Origin: CAYZJB01 sp964602985
Lineage (GTDB): Bacteria; CLD3; SB21
DNA: 64,000 nucleotides
Assembly: GCA_964602985.1 (NCBI GenBank)
Contig: CAZRTJ010000001.1
Span: forward strand, 236,243 to 300,242
Direction of reading: 5' to 3'
This document shows, one piece after another, positions 56,598 through 64,000 of the stretch. The position numbers were made by a program, and so were the translations under genes. The notes under the pieces are model-generated. The model saw only the letters and a list, made by a program, of their open reading frames with translations, did not search any database and was not told where the DNA came from. Position 1 is the first letter of the stretch, and every line of letters begins with the position of its first letter.

Positions 56598-58936
56598 ATG
56601 CACGATTCCTTTTTGCGATTTGTTTAGCCATCGCCGTTCCTGCGGCGTCTCAAGAGCCTCTGCGCGGGCATCGGACGTTCGTCGATTCCATCGGCGTCTT
56701 CATGGATTCTCTGCCGACGTTGACGGACAGCTTTTTTGTCAAAGATCGCAAGTATGAATTCACCGGCGTGAAAGCCTCCGGTGACGAGACGGGTCTGGAT
56801 GTGTATGACGAGCTGACGCTGAATTTGTCGCTGGAGGTCGGAGAACAAGAGGAACGCGACATTTCCGGTTTTTCCAAGGTTCTTTACGGGATCGGGAATT
56901 TCATCGTCCGACTGGGAACCTTGACCTTTTATGACCCTGGATTTGGTTCCGATCGCTACTTCTTCGATCACGAAATATTGGATGCGGACATGCATCGCAT
57001 CCGCCAGATGTATGAAGCGAAAGGATACTATCAAACAAAAATCGCATGGTATCGCGCTCGAGTGGATTACGACTCGAAAGTGGTAACCATTCGAATCGCT
57101 ATTCGTGAGGGACATCCGGTTCGGTTGACGAAGGACCCGGAAATCACCGTGATCTCTCCCATTCCCATTGTCGATTCGAAACGGGAATTGACGTCCGACG
57201 AATTACAGAAACTCCTTCCCTTGCGGAAAGGGGATCCTCTGGCGCGAGACCAGGTCGAGTACACGAAGACGGTGCTGGCTCGGCATTTCAGCCAGCGCGG
57301 ATATCCGGCCGCCGAAATTCAGGAAAAAATCGACACGACCGGATGGGCGTCGCGACAAGCCGCTGTCCAGTACATGATTACTCCGGGGCGATTTACGGTG
57401 TTCGGCAATACAGAGATTCGGGGCAACTATTACAAGAAAAGCGGCAGCGACACGACTGCCAGGATCGTCGAGGACGATGTGATTTTGAAAAAAGTCCGAT
57501 ACAAGAAGGGACGACCCTACAATCCGGACGACCTGTCTTTGAGCGTAGGCCAGATCAACGGCTTGGGCGTTTTCCGAACCGTCAAACCATCCGCCAATCG
57601 AGTCAAGGGAACGATCGATTCCACCCGCGTGTTGCCGAAATTCATCATCGATTCCTTGCTCGCCAGATCGGATAATCGCCTCCACTTGAAGAAGGCGGAT
57701 TATCGGAGTTACGGCGTGCCGGTCGATACGATGAACATCGCGCTCACGGTTTCGGAAAAGAAAGAACGGTCGATCAAGCCGGGCGTGGGTTTTACGACGG
57801 ACTTCGTCGATCTTCCGGAGGACAACAATGCGGTATTGCCCTTTACGCGATTGTTGGTCACGTGGCAGAGTAAGAACTTCCTCGGCGGGGCGCGCAAACT
57901 GCAAATTTCGGGTGAAATCAGCAAAGGGTTTGAAAAAACCGATTTCTTCTTCACCAATTACATGATCGCGAAAGTCACGTTCCGACAGCCCTCCTTTCGT
58001 CTGCCATTTACAAGCGATGTGAACAACGATCTGGTGACGACCGTATCTTTTGAGCGCAATAGCACGAAGGCATTTGACCTGCGCAAACTAGACGTTTCGC
58101 CGACGTTTCTGCGTCAGATCACCTCGCGGTTGTCCATGAACCTCACTCCGCTGTCGTTCAGCCGGGCGACAGAATTGATCGTCGGTGCGCCGAATAACGT
58201 GTTCTTCACGACGGACCAGAAACTGGGTTTTGCCTACAATTCCAGTAATGATTTTTTTAATCCGACGTCCGGCTTTCTGATATACCTCAATGGCGACGCG
58301 GCCGGTTTTACATTGCCCTCGGATTTGAAATATTTCAAGTGGAACGTGGATGTTCGGCGATACATTGGATTGTCTTCCCGTCTATCCCTGGCGACACGCG
58401 TACATGTGGCCGCCGCGATCCCGTACTACGTGGACGGGCAATTGACGCAAGTACCCGCCAGCGAGCAGTTCTACGCCGGGGGACCCAATAGCATCCGGGG
58501 ATGGGGTATCCGCGAGTTGGGAATCCTGCACATCGTGGACGGCCGGCTTGCGTACTTTGGGGGAAACAGCATTCTGGAGACCGGCGCGGAATTTCGGTAC
58601 AATCTTTTTATCTCGCGCGATCCCACGGAGGCGATCGGCGGAATGGACCTCGCGGTATTTTACGACGCAGGAAATGTCTGGACGAATGATAATTTTACGA
58701 ACGCCAAAGACGCCGGCGGGAACACCCTGCCTTCGCGGGTGCTCGGAGCGGTCGGTGTGGGTCTTCGGGTGCGTACATTGATCGGGCCGTTGCGGGTGGA
58801 CTTTGGCTACAAGCTCATCGATCCCAAAAACTTGAAAGCGATCGACGAAAACGGACTCGTCGTCCCGTTGACGTCTGCGCAGGCCAAGGACATCAGTCGT
58901 CTGGCGTTTCAAATCACGCTGGGTCAGGCCTATTGA
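56594..58936 (+). CDS. Omp85-family outer-membrane protein (TamA/BamA-like), second in window
   Basis: 780 residues with a signal peptide (cleavage about residue 20, AAS/Q). POTRA-like repeats (about 100-400) include ADMHRIRQMYEAKGYYQTKI, LARHFSQRGYPAAEI and LSVGQINGLGVFRTV. The C-terminal surface-antigen barrel (about 410-780) has YAGGPNSIRGWGIRELG with the RGW loop-6 motif and ends FQITLGQAY. A TamA-like role in secreting or inserting outer-membrane proteins is likely. No TamB-like partner is visible. It is distinct from the bamA at 24613. Confidence 0.9.
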   Translation: MNARFLFAICLAIAVPAASQEPLRGHRTFVDSIGVFMDSLPTLTDSFFVKDRKYEFTGVKASGDETGLDVYDELTLNLSLEVGEQEERDISGFSKVLYGIGNFIVRLGTLTFYDPGFGSDRYFFDHEILDADMHRIRQMYEAKGYYQTKIAWYRARVDYDSKVVTIRIAIREGHPVRLTKDPEITVISPIPIVDSKRELTSDELQKLLPLRKGDPLARDQVEYTKTVLARHFSQRGYPAAEIQEKIDTTGWASRQAAVQYMITPGRFTVFGNTEIRGNYYKKSGSDTTARIVEDDVILKKVRYKKGRPYNPDDLSLSVGQINGLGVFRTVKPSANRVKGTIDSTRVLPKFIIDSLLARSDNRLHLKKADYRSYGVPVDTMNIALTVSEKKERSIKPGVGFTTDFVDLPEDNNAVLPFTRLLVTWQSKNFLGGARKLQISGEISKGFEKTDFFFTNYMIAKVTFRQPSFRLPFTSDVNNDLVTTVSFERNSTKAFDLRKLDVSPTFLRQITSRLSMNLTPLSFSRATELIVGAPNNVFFTTDQKLGFAYNSSNDFFNPTSGFLIYLNGDAAGFTLPSDLKYFKWNVDVRRYIGLSSRLSLATRVHVAAAIPYYVDGQLTQVPASEQFYAGGPNSIRGWGIRELGILHIVDGRLAYFGGNSILETGAEFRYNLFISRDPTEAIGGMDLAVFYDAGNVWTNDNFTNAKDAGGNTLPSRVLGAVGVGLRVRTLIGPLRVDFGYKLIDPKNLKAIDENGLVVPLTSAQAKDISRLAFQITLGQAY

Positions 58937-59301
58937 TGTGGTCCCGTCCCTGGTTGCAGGCATCGCTCTGGGCAGCGCTGATCTTTGTGTCATCCTCGAT
59001 CCCGGGAGACCAAATCCCCAGTCCGTGGACGTGGTCGCCCGACAAACTCATTCATGTCGTTATTTTTGGCGTTCTGGCTGTCCTTGTGTATCGGGCCTGT
59101 ATCCAAACCTTCAGCGCCTCCCGCGCGATCACGGGCACGATCCTGGTGTGTACGCTGTACGCCGTGTCGGATGAAGTTCACCAGTTGTTCGTCAGGAATC
59201 GCTCTTGTGAGTTTCTTGATGTCGTTGCCGATGTCTGCGGCATACTGATCGGGGTGGCGGGCTTTACCTTATGGAGGCGGAATCGTGTCCCTGCTGGATA
59301 A
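58936..59301 (+). CDS. VanZ-like membrane protein
   Basis: 121 residues from ATG 58936, which shares one base with the Omp85 stop. Four hydrophobic helices and the VanZ pattern PDKLIHVVIFGVLAVLVYRA, AVSDEVHQLFVRNRSCEFLDVVADVCGILIG are visible. VanZ-like proteins are small membrane proteins of mostly unknown role; VanZ itself gives teicoplanin resistance. It overlaps ftsY by 17 bases. Confidence 0.82.
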   Translation: MWSRPWLQASLWAALIFVSSSIPGDQIPSPWTWSPDKLIHVVIFGVLAVLVYRACIQTFSASRAITGTILVCTLYAVSDEVHQLFVRNRSCEFLDVVADVCGILIGVAGFTLWRRNRVPAG

Positions 59302-60205
59302 ACTGAGAGATCGACTGACCAAAACCCGCCAGCAGGTGTTTGGCCGTCTGCACGAAATGCTTGGCGGAACGACGCAGTGGACAAAGGAAACTCTGGAGCG
59401 TGTGGAGGAGATTCTGGTCACGGCGGATTTGGGAGTCAAATTATCCCAGGAAATTGTCCAGCATCTGGATCGTCGCATCAAGAAAGACAAAATCAAGGAA
59501 ACGGCGATGATCCATCATCTTCTGGAAGAGGAGATCGAGCGACGTGTCCTATCCGTGCGGACGTGCGATCTGGGGGAGGAGTTGCAGCGACACACGCCGT
59601 TTGTTGTTTTCGTGGTCGGGGTCAATGGAGTCGGCAAGACGACGACGATTGGAAAATTGGCCCATCGGATGGCTTCGATGGACAAGAAGATTTTGTTGGT
59701 CGCGGCGGATACCTTTCGTGCGGCTGCATCGGATCAACTCGAGATTTGGGCGCGTCGGGCGGGTGTGGACCTGGTGCGCCAGGGCGAGGGCGCCGATCCA
59801 TCGTCGGTTGTGTTTGATGCGTTGGAGTCGGCCAAGAGCAAGCGTCACGACGTCGTATTGGTCGACACCGCGGGGAGACTCCATACCAAGAGTCACCTCA
59901 TGGAAGAGTTGAAAAAGATGAAACGAGTCATCCAGAAACAAATTCCGGACGCACCGCACGCAACCTGGCTGGTACTGGATGCGGGCACCGGGCAGAATGC
60001 CATCCAGCAGGCACGCGAATTCACCCAAAGCGTCGGACTGACGGGCTTGATCCTGACGAAGCTGGACGGTACCGCCAAAGGCGGAGTGGTCCTGGCCATA
60101 CAGAGCGAGTTGAATCTGCCTGTTGTATTTATCGGCGTGGGCGAAGCGCCTGAGGATCTCGAACCCTTTCGCGCGCATGATTTTATTTCAGCCATCGTGG
60201 AGTAG
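59285..60205 (+). CDS. ftsY: Signal recognition particle receptor FtsY
   Basis: 306 residues from GTG 59285 (GGAGG upstream). It is the NG GTPase core only, without the long acidic N-terminal domain of E. coli FtsY. Motifs: GVNGVGKTTTIGKLA (G1), DTFRAAASDQLE, VDTAGR (G3), TKLDGTAKGG (G4) and GVGEAPEDLEPF. It docks ribosome-SRP complexes at the membrane. It lies three bases before a glycosidase gene. Confidence 0.96.
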   Translation: MSLLDKLRDRLTKTRQQVFGRLHEMLGGTTQWTKETLERVEEILVTADLGVKLSQEIVQHLDRRIKKDKIKETAMIHHLLEEEIERRVLSVRTCDLGEELQRHTPFVVFVVGVNGVGKTTTIGKLAHRMASMDKKILLVAADTFRAAASDQLEIWARRAGVDLVRQGEGADPSSVVFDALESAKSKRHDVVLVDTAGRLHTKSHLMEELKKMKRVIQKQIPDAPHATWLVLDAGTGQNAIQQAREFTQSVGLTGLILTKLDGTAKGGVVLAIQSELNLPVVFIGVGEAPEDLEPFRAHDFISAIVE

Positions 60206-60208
60206 CGC

Positions 60209-62344
60209 ATGGGCAAGGTCTCTCTGGCGCTCGCCATCCATAATCACCAGCCACTCGGAAATTTTGACTTTGTCTTTGAGGAGGCGTATCACAAAGCCTA
60301 TCGGCCGTTCCTGGATGTCATGGGTCAATTCCCGACCATTAAGATTTCCCTCCACTACTCGGGAATTCTCTTCGAATGGCTGGAGCGGACGTACCCGGAG
60401 ATCATCGACGATCTGCAGGAGATGGTGAAAAACGGACAGGTGGAGATGCTCGGAGGCGGATTCTATGAGCCGATTCTGAGCATGATTCCCGAGCGCGACC
60501 GGCTTGGGCAATTTCGCAAGTTGTCTGCTTATGTGCAGGACCGTTTCGGCGCGGCGCCCGGCGGCGCGTGGCTGGCCGAGCGAGTGTGGGAACCCTGTTT
60601 TGCAAAGAATCTGTTTGACGCGGGAATTCAGTACACGCTGCTGGACGACATTCACTTCCGATATGCCGGAGTGCGAGGAGAGGAGTTATGGGGTCCGTAC
60701 ACAACGGAAGATCAGGGCCGACGCATCGTGCTCTTTCCGATTCGGAAGGAACTCCGTTATCTGATTCCTTTTCAAAAACCGCAAAAAACGATTGATTTCC
60801 TGCGCAGACTGGGGGACCAGGAGGAACATCCGCTGGCCGTTTTTGGAGATGACGGAGAAAAATTCGGCATCTGGCCGAAAACGTACGAACATGTATTCGA
60901 GGAGGGATGGCTGAATGGATTTCTTGAGTTGTTGAAAAAACATGACGACGAGATTGAGACCGTGACTCTTGCCGAAGCCTCCGCGATGCCGCCAAAGGGT
61001 CTCATCTACCTGCCTACGGCTAGCTACAGCGAGATGAATCACTGGGCGCTGCCGACCGAGGCATACCTCCGATTTGAAGAAATACAGAAGAGAACGGAAG
61101 AGGAAGAGTGGGACGAAGACGACCGCGCCTTCGTCAAGGGTGGCGTGTGGAGGAACTTCTTTGCGAAATACGCCGAAGCCAACAGGATGCACAAGAAGAT
61201 GATTCGCCTCAGTGAGCGATGGGATCGTCTCGCCCAACGAGAATGGGAAGGCGCTGCGCGGAGCTTGCTAAACGAATCGCGCGAGCGGATCTGGGCGGGG
61301 CAGTGCAATTGTCCATACTGGCATGGCGTCTTTGGTGGAATTTACCTGAACAATATCCGTTTTGCTATCAACCGGTCGCTCCTGAGTGCGGAACAACAAA
61401 TGGATGTGCTCGAATGGGGCGACGATCGGCGATGGTTGCGGCTGGAGGAAGCAGACTACGATTGCGACGGCTTCCCGGAGATCCTCGTTGAAAGCGCGAA
61501 CGTCAATGCCTACTTTGACCATACAGGGGACGTGGTGCAGTTGGACTACAAAGAAATTCCCATGACGATCACGGATGTGATGACCCGACGACGCGAGGGA
61601 TCCCATCGCCTGCTGGTGCGGGGCGCGTCGGCAGAGGAGACCAAACCAGATCGGGGAGAGGACGAGATCGACTCCATCCATGAGGCTGTGCGCGTGAAGG
61701 AACCCGGTCTGGAACAAAAGCTGTACTACGATGCCGATGTCCGGAAGTCGTTTGTTGTTCGCGTCATGAGCGGTGTAGCCACACTCGAGAAGGTGTATCA
61801 GGGGAAAGAACATTTCGAACGTCAGACTCGCATTCGCACCACGCACATCGCCGCCCCGCATCAGGCGACGATCACCTGCGACGCGACCGGACGCGACATA
61901 ACGCTGAAAAAAGAGTTCATCGTGCACGCCGACGGGAATCTCGTTCTCCATCTCTCCGCGCTCAACCAAGGAAAACAGATGCGCAAGGTGGGCGTTGAAT
62001 TCAACCTGACATTGCTGGCCGGACACGCGGACGATCGGTACTATCAGATCGACGGTGCAAAACCCGAATGCCCGCATTTGGAGAGCATGGGCGAGACGCG
62101 GAATTCCACAAATGTGGCCTTGATGGACCACTGGCAAAATGTGATGTTGAGCATTCGGTTCTCGCGGCCTGCCGTCCTGTGGAGGTATCCGGTCGAGAGT
62201 ATTTCACTATCTGAAGACGGCTTTGAACGCGTGTATCAGGGGTCCTGTGTACTGCCCGTATGGGAATTGAAACCCGGCGATCCCTGGAACGTTGAAATAC
62301 AAATGACGGTGCAACCAATGAAAACTCAAGGAGGTCTTGCATGA
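60209..62344 (+). CDS. Glycoside hydrolase family 57 alpha-glucan enzyme (4-alpha-glucanotransferase type)
   Basis: 711 residues. Catalytic domain about 1-350: HNHQPLGNFDFVFEEAY opening, nucleophile Glu124 (WLAERVWEP) and acid/base Asp214 (FGDDGEKFGIWP). Their spacing is almost the same as in the Thermococcus litoralis 4-alpha-glucanotransferase (Glu123/Asp214). The C-terminal half carries beta domains similar to those of that enzyme (DUF1925/DUF1926). No signal peptide is seen, so it is cytoplasmic and likely rearranges glycogen-like glucans. Transferase versus amylase activity cannot be told apart. Confidence 0.92.
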   Translation: MGKVSLALAIHNHQPLGNFDFVFEEAYHKAYRPFLDVMGQFPTIKISLHYSGILFEWLERTYPEIIDDLQEMVKNGQVEMLGGGFYEPILSMIPERDRLGQFRKLSAYVQDRFGAAPGGAWLAERVWEPCFAKNLFDAGIQYTLLDDIHFRYAGVRGEELWGPYTTEDQGRRIVLFPIRKELRYLIPFQKPQKTIDFLRRLGDQEEHPLAVFGDDGEKFGIWPKTYEHVFEEGWLNGFLELLKKHDDEIETVTLAEASAMPPKGLIYLPTASYSEMNHWALPTEAYLRFEEIQKRTEEEEWDEDDRAFVKGGVWRNFFAKYAEANRMHKKMIRLSERWDRLAQREWEGAARSLLNESRERIWAGQCNCPYWHGVFGGIYLNNIRFAINRSLLSAEQQMDVLEWGDDRRWLRLEEADYDCDGFPEILVESANVNAYFDHTGDVVQLDYKEIPMTITDVMTRRREGSHRLLVRGASAEETKPDRGEDEIDSIHEAVRVKEPGLEQKLYYDADVRKSFVVRVMSGVATLEKVYQGKEHFERQTRIRTTHIAAPHQATITCDATGRDITLKKEFIVHADGNLVLHLSALNQGKQMRKVGVEFNLTLLAGHADDRYYQIDGAKPECPHLESMGETRNSTNVALMDHWQNVMLSIRFSRPAVLWRYPVESISLSEDGFERVYQGSCVLPVWELKPGDPWNVEIQMTVQPMKTQGGLA

Positions 62345-63903
62345 AGCCCCGATACATTCTCCCGCTGATGTTGGTGGGAGTCCTGGTGGCGTTGGGATTT
62401 ACAGACACGGCGCAAAATGCGTACAAGAATATCATCAAACTGCAGCGGGTTCTGGACCTCATTCAGAATACGTACGTGGAGGACGTGGACGGTGACAAGC
62501 TCGTCGACGATGCGATCATCGGCGCGCTCAAGGGATTGGACCCGCACTCGGTCTACATTCCCCCAAAGGAAGCGCGGCAGGTGCGCGAGGAATTTCAAGG
62601 CAACTACGAGGGAATCGGAATTCAATTTGAAGTGGTTGACGGCGTCTTGATGGTCGTCACCCCGATTCCGGGATCCCCGTCTGATCGAATCGGTCTGCTG
62701 GCCGGCGACAAAATCGTCAAGATCAACGGCGAACCAACAAAGGGAATCACGACCGAGGAAGTTCCCAAGCGACTCAAGGGTCCGCGAGGCACGCTGGTTC
62801 ACATTTCCGTTCAACGCTCGGGATTGGAGGAGTTGCTGGAATTCGATATTACACGCGACAAGATTCCGGTGTATTCTGTGGACGGCAAATTCATGCTTGA
62901 CGATCAGACCGGATACATTCACTTCGTTCGCTTTGCGGAAACGACTTCCTCGGAAGTCGAGCAGGCGATTGAGGAATTGCAGGCGCAAGGGATGAAACAA
63001 TTGATCCTGGACTTGAGATACAACGGCGGCGGCTATCTGGAGCAAGCGCATGAGATTGTCGACAAATTCCTTCCCGGCGGCAAGAAGATCGTTTTCACCA
63101 AAGGGCGCGTGCCCGGTTCGACGCGAGATTACTTCTCCACAAACAAGAGCAGGTTTCGCGACATGCCGTTGATCGTGATGGTGAATCGTCACAGCGCATC
63201 CGCATCCGAGATTGTGGCGGGGGCCGTTCAGGATTTGGATCGTGGGCTGGTCCTGGGCGAACGGACGTTCGGCAAGGGTCTCGTGCAGTCTCAGTTTGAC
63301 CTTAATGACGGAAGCGCGCTGCGAGTTACGACCGGCCGCTATTACACCCCCAGCGGTCGCCTGATCCAGCGGCCCTATGACGGAAAATCGCTCGATGATT
63401 ATTATGCGGAAATTCGCAGCATTGAGAGTCTCAAGACGGATTCTTCAAACCTCTTCTATACGAGTCAAAAACGGGTAGTTTTCGGCGGAGGTGGCATTAT
63501 CCCAGATCATCTCTTGGCCAATGACACGATCACGCCTTATTATTCGCGATTGCTCAGTCGCGGAGTCCTTAGGGAATATGCAAACAAGACGCTGGAAGCT
63601 TCCGGTCCCAAATGGCGCGAACAGTACAAATCAAGTTTTCGGACTTTCTTGAAAGAGTGGCAAGCTCCGAAAGAATGGCTGAACGAAATTGCCGGATTGG
63701 GTGAATCCAAAGGCATCGCCCGGGACGAAGCCTCGTTGGCCACGGACGGCGCGGACATCCTGAACAGTCTCAAAGCAGAAATAGCCCGCTATATTTGGGG
63801 GAACAATGAGGCCGCCAACGTTCGCGTGTTTCAAGACTCAAGCCTCAAGGCAGCCATGCCGTATTTTCAGGAGGCCTCGCGATTTGCGGCGCAGGTGAAA
63901 TAA
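62341..63903 (+). CDS. C-terminal processing peptidase (CtpA/S41A) with PDZ domain
   Basis: 520-residue periplasmic serine protease. It has an N-terminal signal or anchor (about 5-22), a PDZ domain (about 80-165, YEGIGIQFEVVDGVLMVVTPIPGSPSDRIGL) and an S41 core with the dyad Ser287 (HSASASEI) and Lys312 (ERTFGKGLVQ). A C-terminal helical part of about 170 residues follows. Preceded by a perfect AAGGAGG and overlapping the GH57 stop (ATGA). These enzymes trim or degrade envelope proteins. Confidence 0.95.
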   Translation: MKPRYILPLMLVGVLVALGFTDTAQNAYKNIIKLQRVLDLIQNTYVEDVDGDKLVDDAIIGALKGLDPHSVYIPPKEARQVREEFQGNYEGIGIQFEVVDGVLMVVTPIPGSPSDRIGLLAGDKIVKINGEPTKGITTEEVPKRLKGPRGTLVHISVQRSGLEELLEFDITRDKIPVYSVDGKFMLDDQTGYIHFVRFAETTSSEVEQAIEELQAQGMKQLILDLRYNGGGYLEQAHEIVDKFLPGGKKIVFTKGRVPGSTRDYFSTNKSRFRDMPLIVMVNRHSASASEIVAGAVQDLDRGLVLGERTFGKGLVQSQFDLNDGSALRVTTGRYYTPSGRLIQRPYDGKSLDDYYAEIRSIESLKTDSSNLFYTSQKRVVFGGGGIIPDHLLANDTITPYYSRLLSRGVLREYANKTLEASGPKWREQYKSSFRTFLKEWQAPKEWLNEIAGLGESKGIARDEASLATDGADILNSLKAEIARYIWGNNEAANVRVFQDSSLKAAMPYFQEASRFAAQVK

Positions 63904-63921
63904 GGAATTTTTCGGAAAATG

Positions 63922-63954
63922 AAAAAAGCGGCGAGAAATCGCCGCTTTTCTTTT
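63922..63954. terminator. Bidirectional Rho-independent terminator
   Basis: A perfect ten-pair stem AAAAGCGGCG (63924-63933) with CGCCGCTTTT (63940-63949) and a six-base loop, flanked by A-run and T-run. It can stop transcription from ctpA (plus) and from the minus-strand gene beyond. Confidence 0.85.
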
Positions 63955-63957
63955 GGT

Positions 63958-63973
63958 GCGCCCGGCAGGGCGC
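63958..63973 (-). terminator. Secondary hairpin downstream of the putative rRNA gene
   Basis: GCGCCC-GGCA-GGGCGC, a six-pair perfect stem between the bidirectional terminator and the putative 5S end. It may be part of an rRNA-operon termination or processing region. No T-run of its own. Confidence 0.45.
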
Positions 63974-63977
63974 TCTC

Positions 63978-64000
63978 ACTTGGGGATGGAAGTTCCCTAC
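63978..64000 (-). rRNA. rrf: Probable 3' end of 5S rRNA (partial, cut by window edge)
   Basis: The complement reads GTAGGGAACTTCCATCCCC, closely like the 3' end of bacterial 5S rRNA (E. coli: GTAGGGAACTGCCAGGC). Only about 20 bases are visible and the 5' partner strand of helix I is outside the window, so this is tentative. The two hairpins next to it fit the end of an rRNA operon. Confidence 0.5.

Noticed and set aside
63951..63975. Possible tRNA 3' end (TGGTGCGCCCGGCAGG) on the minus strand
   Set aside because: It resembles a CCA end at first, but the bases that follow do not contain a T-loop. The hairpin GCGCCC/GGGCGC explains it better.
1..64000. CRISPR arrays, prophage genes, integrases
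   Set aside because: No regularly spaced identical repeats and no phage or integrase proteins were found; the only mobile gene is the IS1380 transposase.

Overview
This window looks like chromosome from a Gram-negative, diderm bacterium with an LPS outer membrane. LpxD, two Omp85 proteins (BamA and a second one), tandem Skp/OmpH chaperones, SurA-type isomerase lipoprotein and UppS support this. Base composition looks mid-50s percent GC by eye (not computed). The gene mix (FHA-DUF4388, Roadblock/LC7, EutN, DUF92 fusion, bacterial alpha-2-macroglobulin, TPR-CHAT) suggests an FCB-group or related candidate-phylum lineage. That placement is inference, not proof. Genes are densely packed, with many ATGA or GTGA stop/start overlaps. 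I found several promoters of the TTGnnn-17-TAnnnT type, almost all with an exact 17-base spacer.

Layout. 1-7 kb: end of aspS, a SemiSWEET-like protein, a giant alpha-2-macroglobulin and moaD-moaE. 7-12 kb: a TPR-like lipoprotein and a NarL-type two-component pair. 11.5-12.7 kb (minus): secreted protein, Bcp peroxiredoxin and a small protein. 12.9-23.7 kb: a membrane protein with winged-helix-like modules, an unknown basic protein with no normal start codon, miaB, mfd, a PpiC/SurA lipoprotein and an exported TPR-CHAT protein. 23.7-30.5 kb: uppS-bamA-skp-skp, a strong terminator, then lpxD-ruvB and a small membrane protein. 30.5-36.2 kb (minus): an exported LamG-like/winged-helix membrane protein, thiE, a two-lipoyl E2 acyltransferase, an FHA-DUF4388 protein and xth. 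36.6-38.1 kb: an IS1380-type insertion sequence. 38.1-40.3 kb: rsmA-mgtE. 40.3-45 kb (minus): one operon with a carboxymuconolactone-decarboxylase-like protein, a hybrid kinase, an NtrC-type regulator, acpS and a methyltransferase. 45-45.4 kb: a structured intergenic region. 45.4-49.5 kb (minus): hsp20-lon-hybrid kinase. 49.7-54.7 kb: an orphan OppF-type ATPase with a STAS protein, then two Roadblock proteins, the reverse trans-sulfuration pair (CBS, cystathionine lyase/synthase) and a ferredoxin. 54.8-63.9 kb: a dolichol-kinase-like/DUF92 fusion, EutN, a second Omp85, VanZ-like, ftsY, a GH57 glucanotransferase and a CtpA protease. The last bases look like the 3' end of a minus-strand 5S rRNA gene behind a bidirectional terminator.

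Functional themes. The clearest is envelope biogenesis and quality control: UppS, BamA, Skp x2, LpxD, SurA-like protein, second Omp85, CtpA, Lon and Hsp20. The second is dense signalling: three histidine kinases, two response regulators, FHA, STAS and Roadblock proteins. The least explained items are the paired winged-helix membrane proteins, the exported CHAT protein, the CMD-kinase operon, the isoprenol kinase-like fusion next to a lone microcompartment vertex protein, and the hairpin-rich gap at 45.1-45.4 kb. I saw no CRISPR array, no tRNA and no phage genes.
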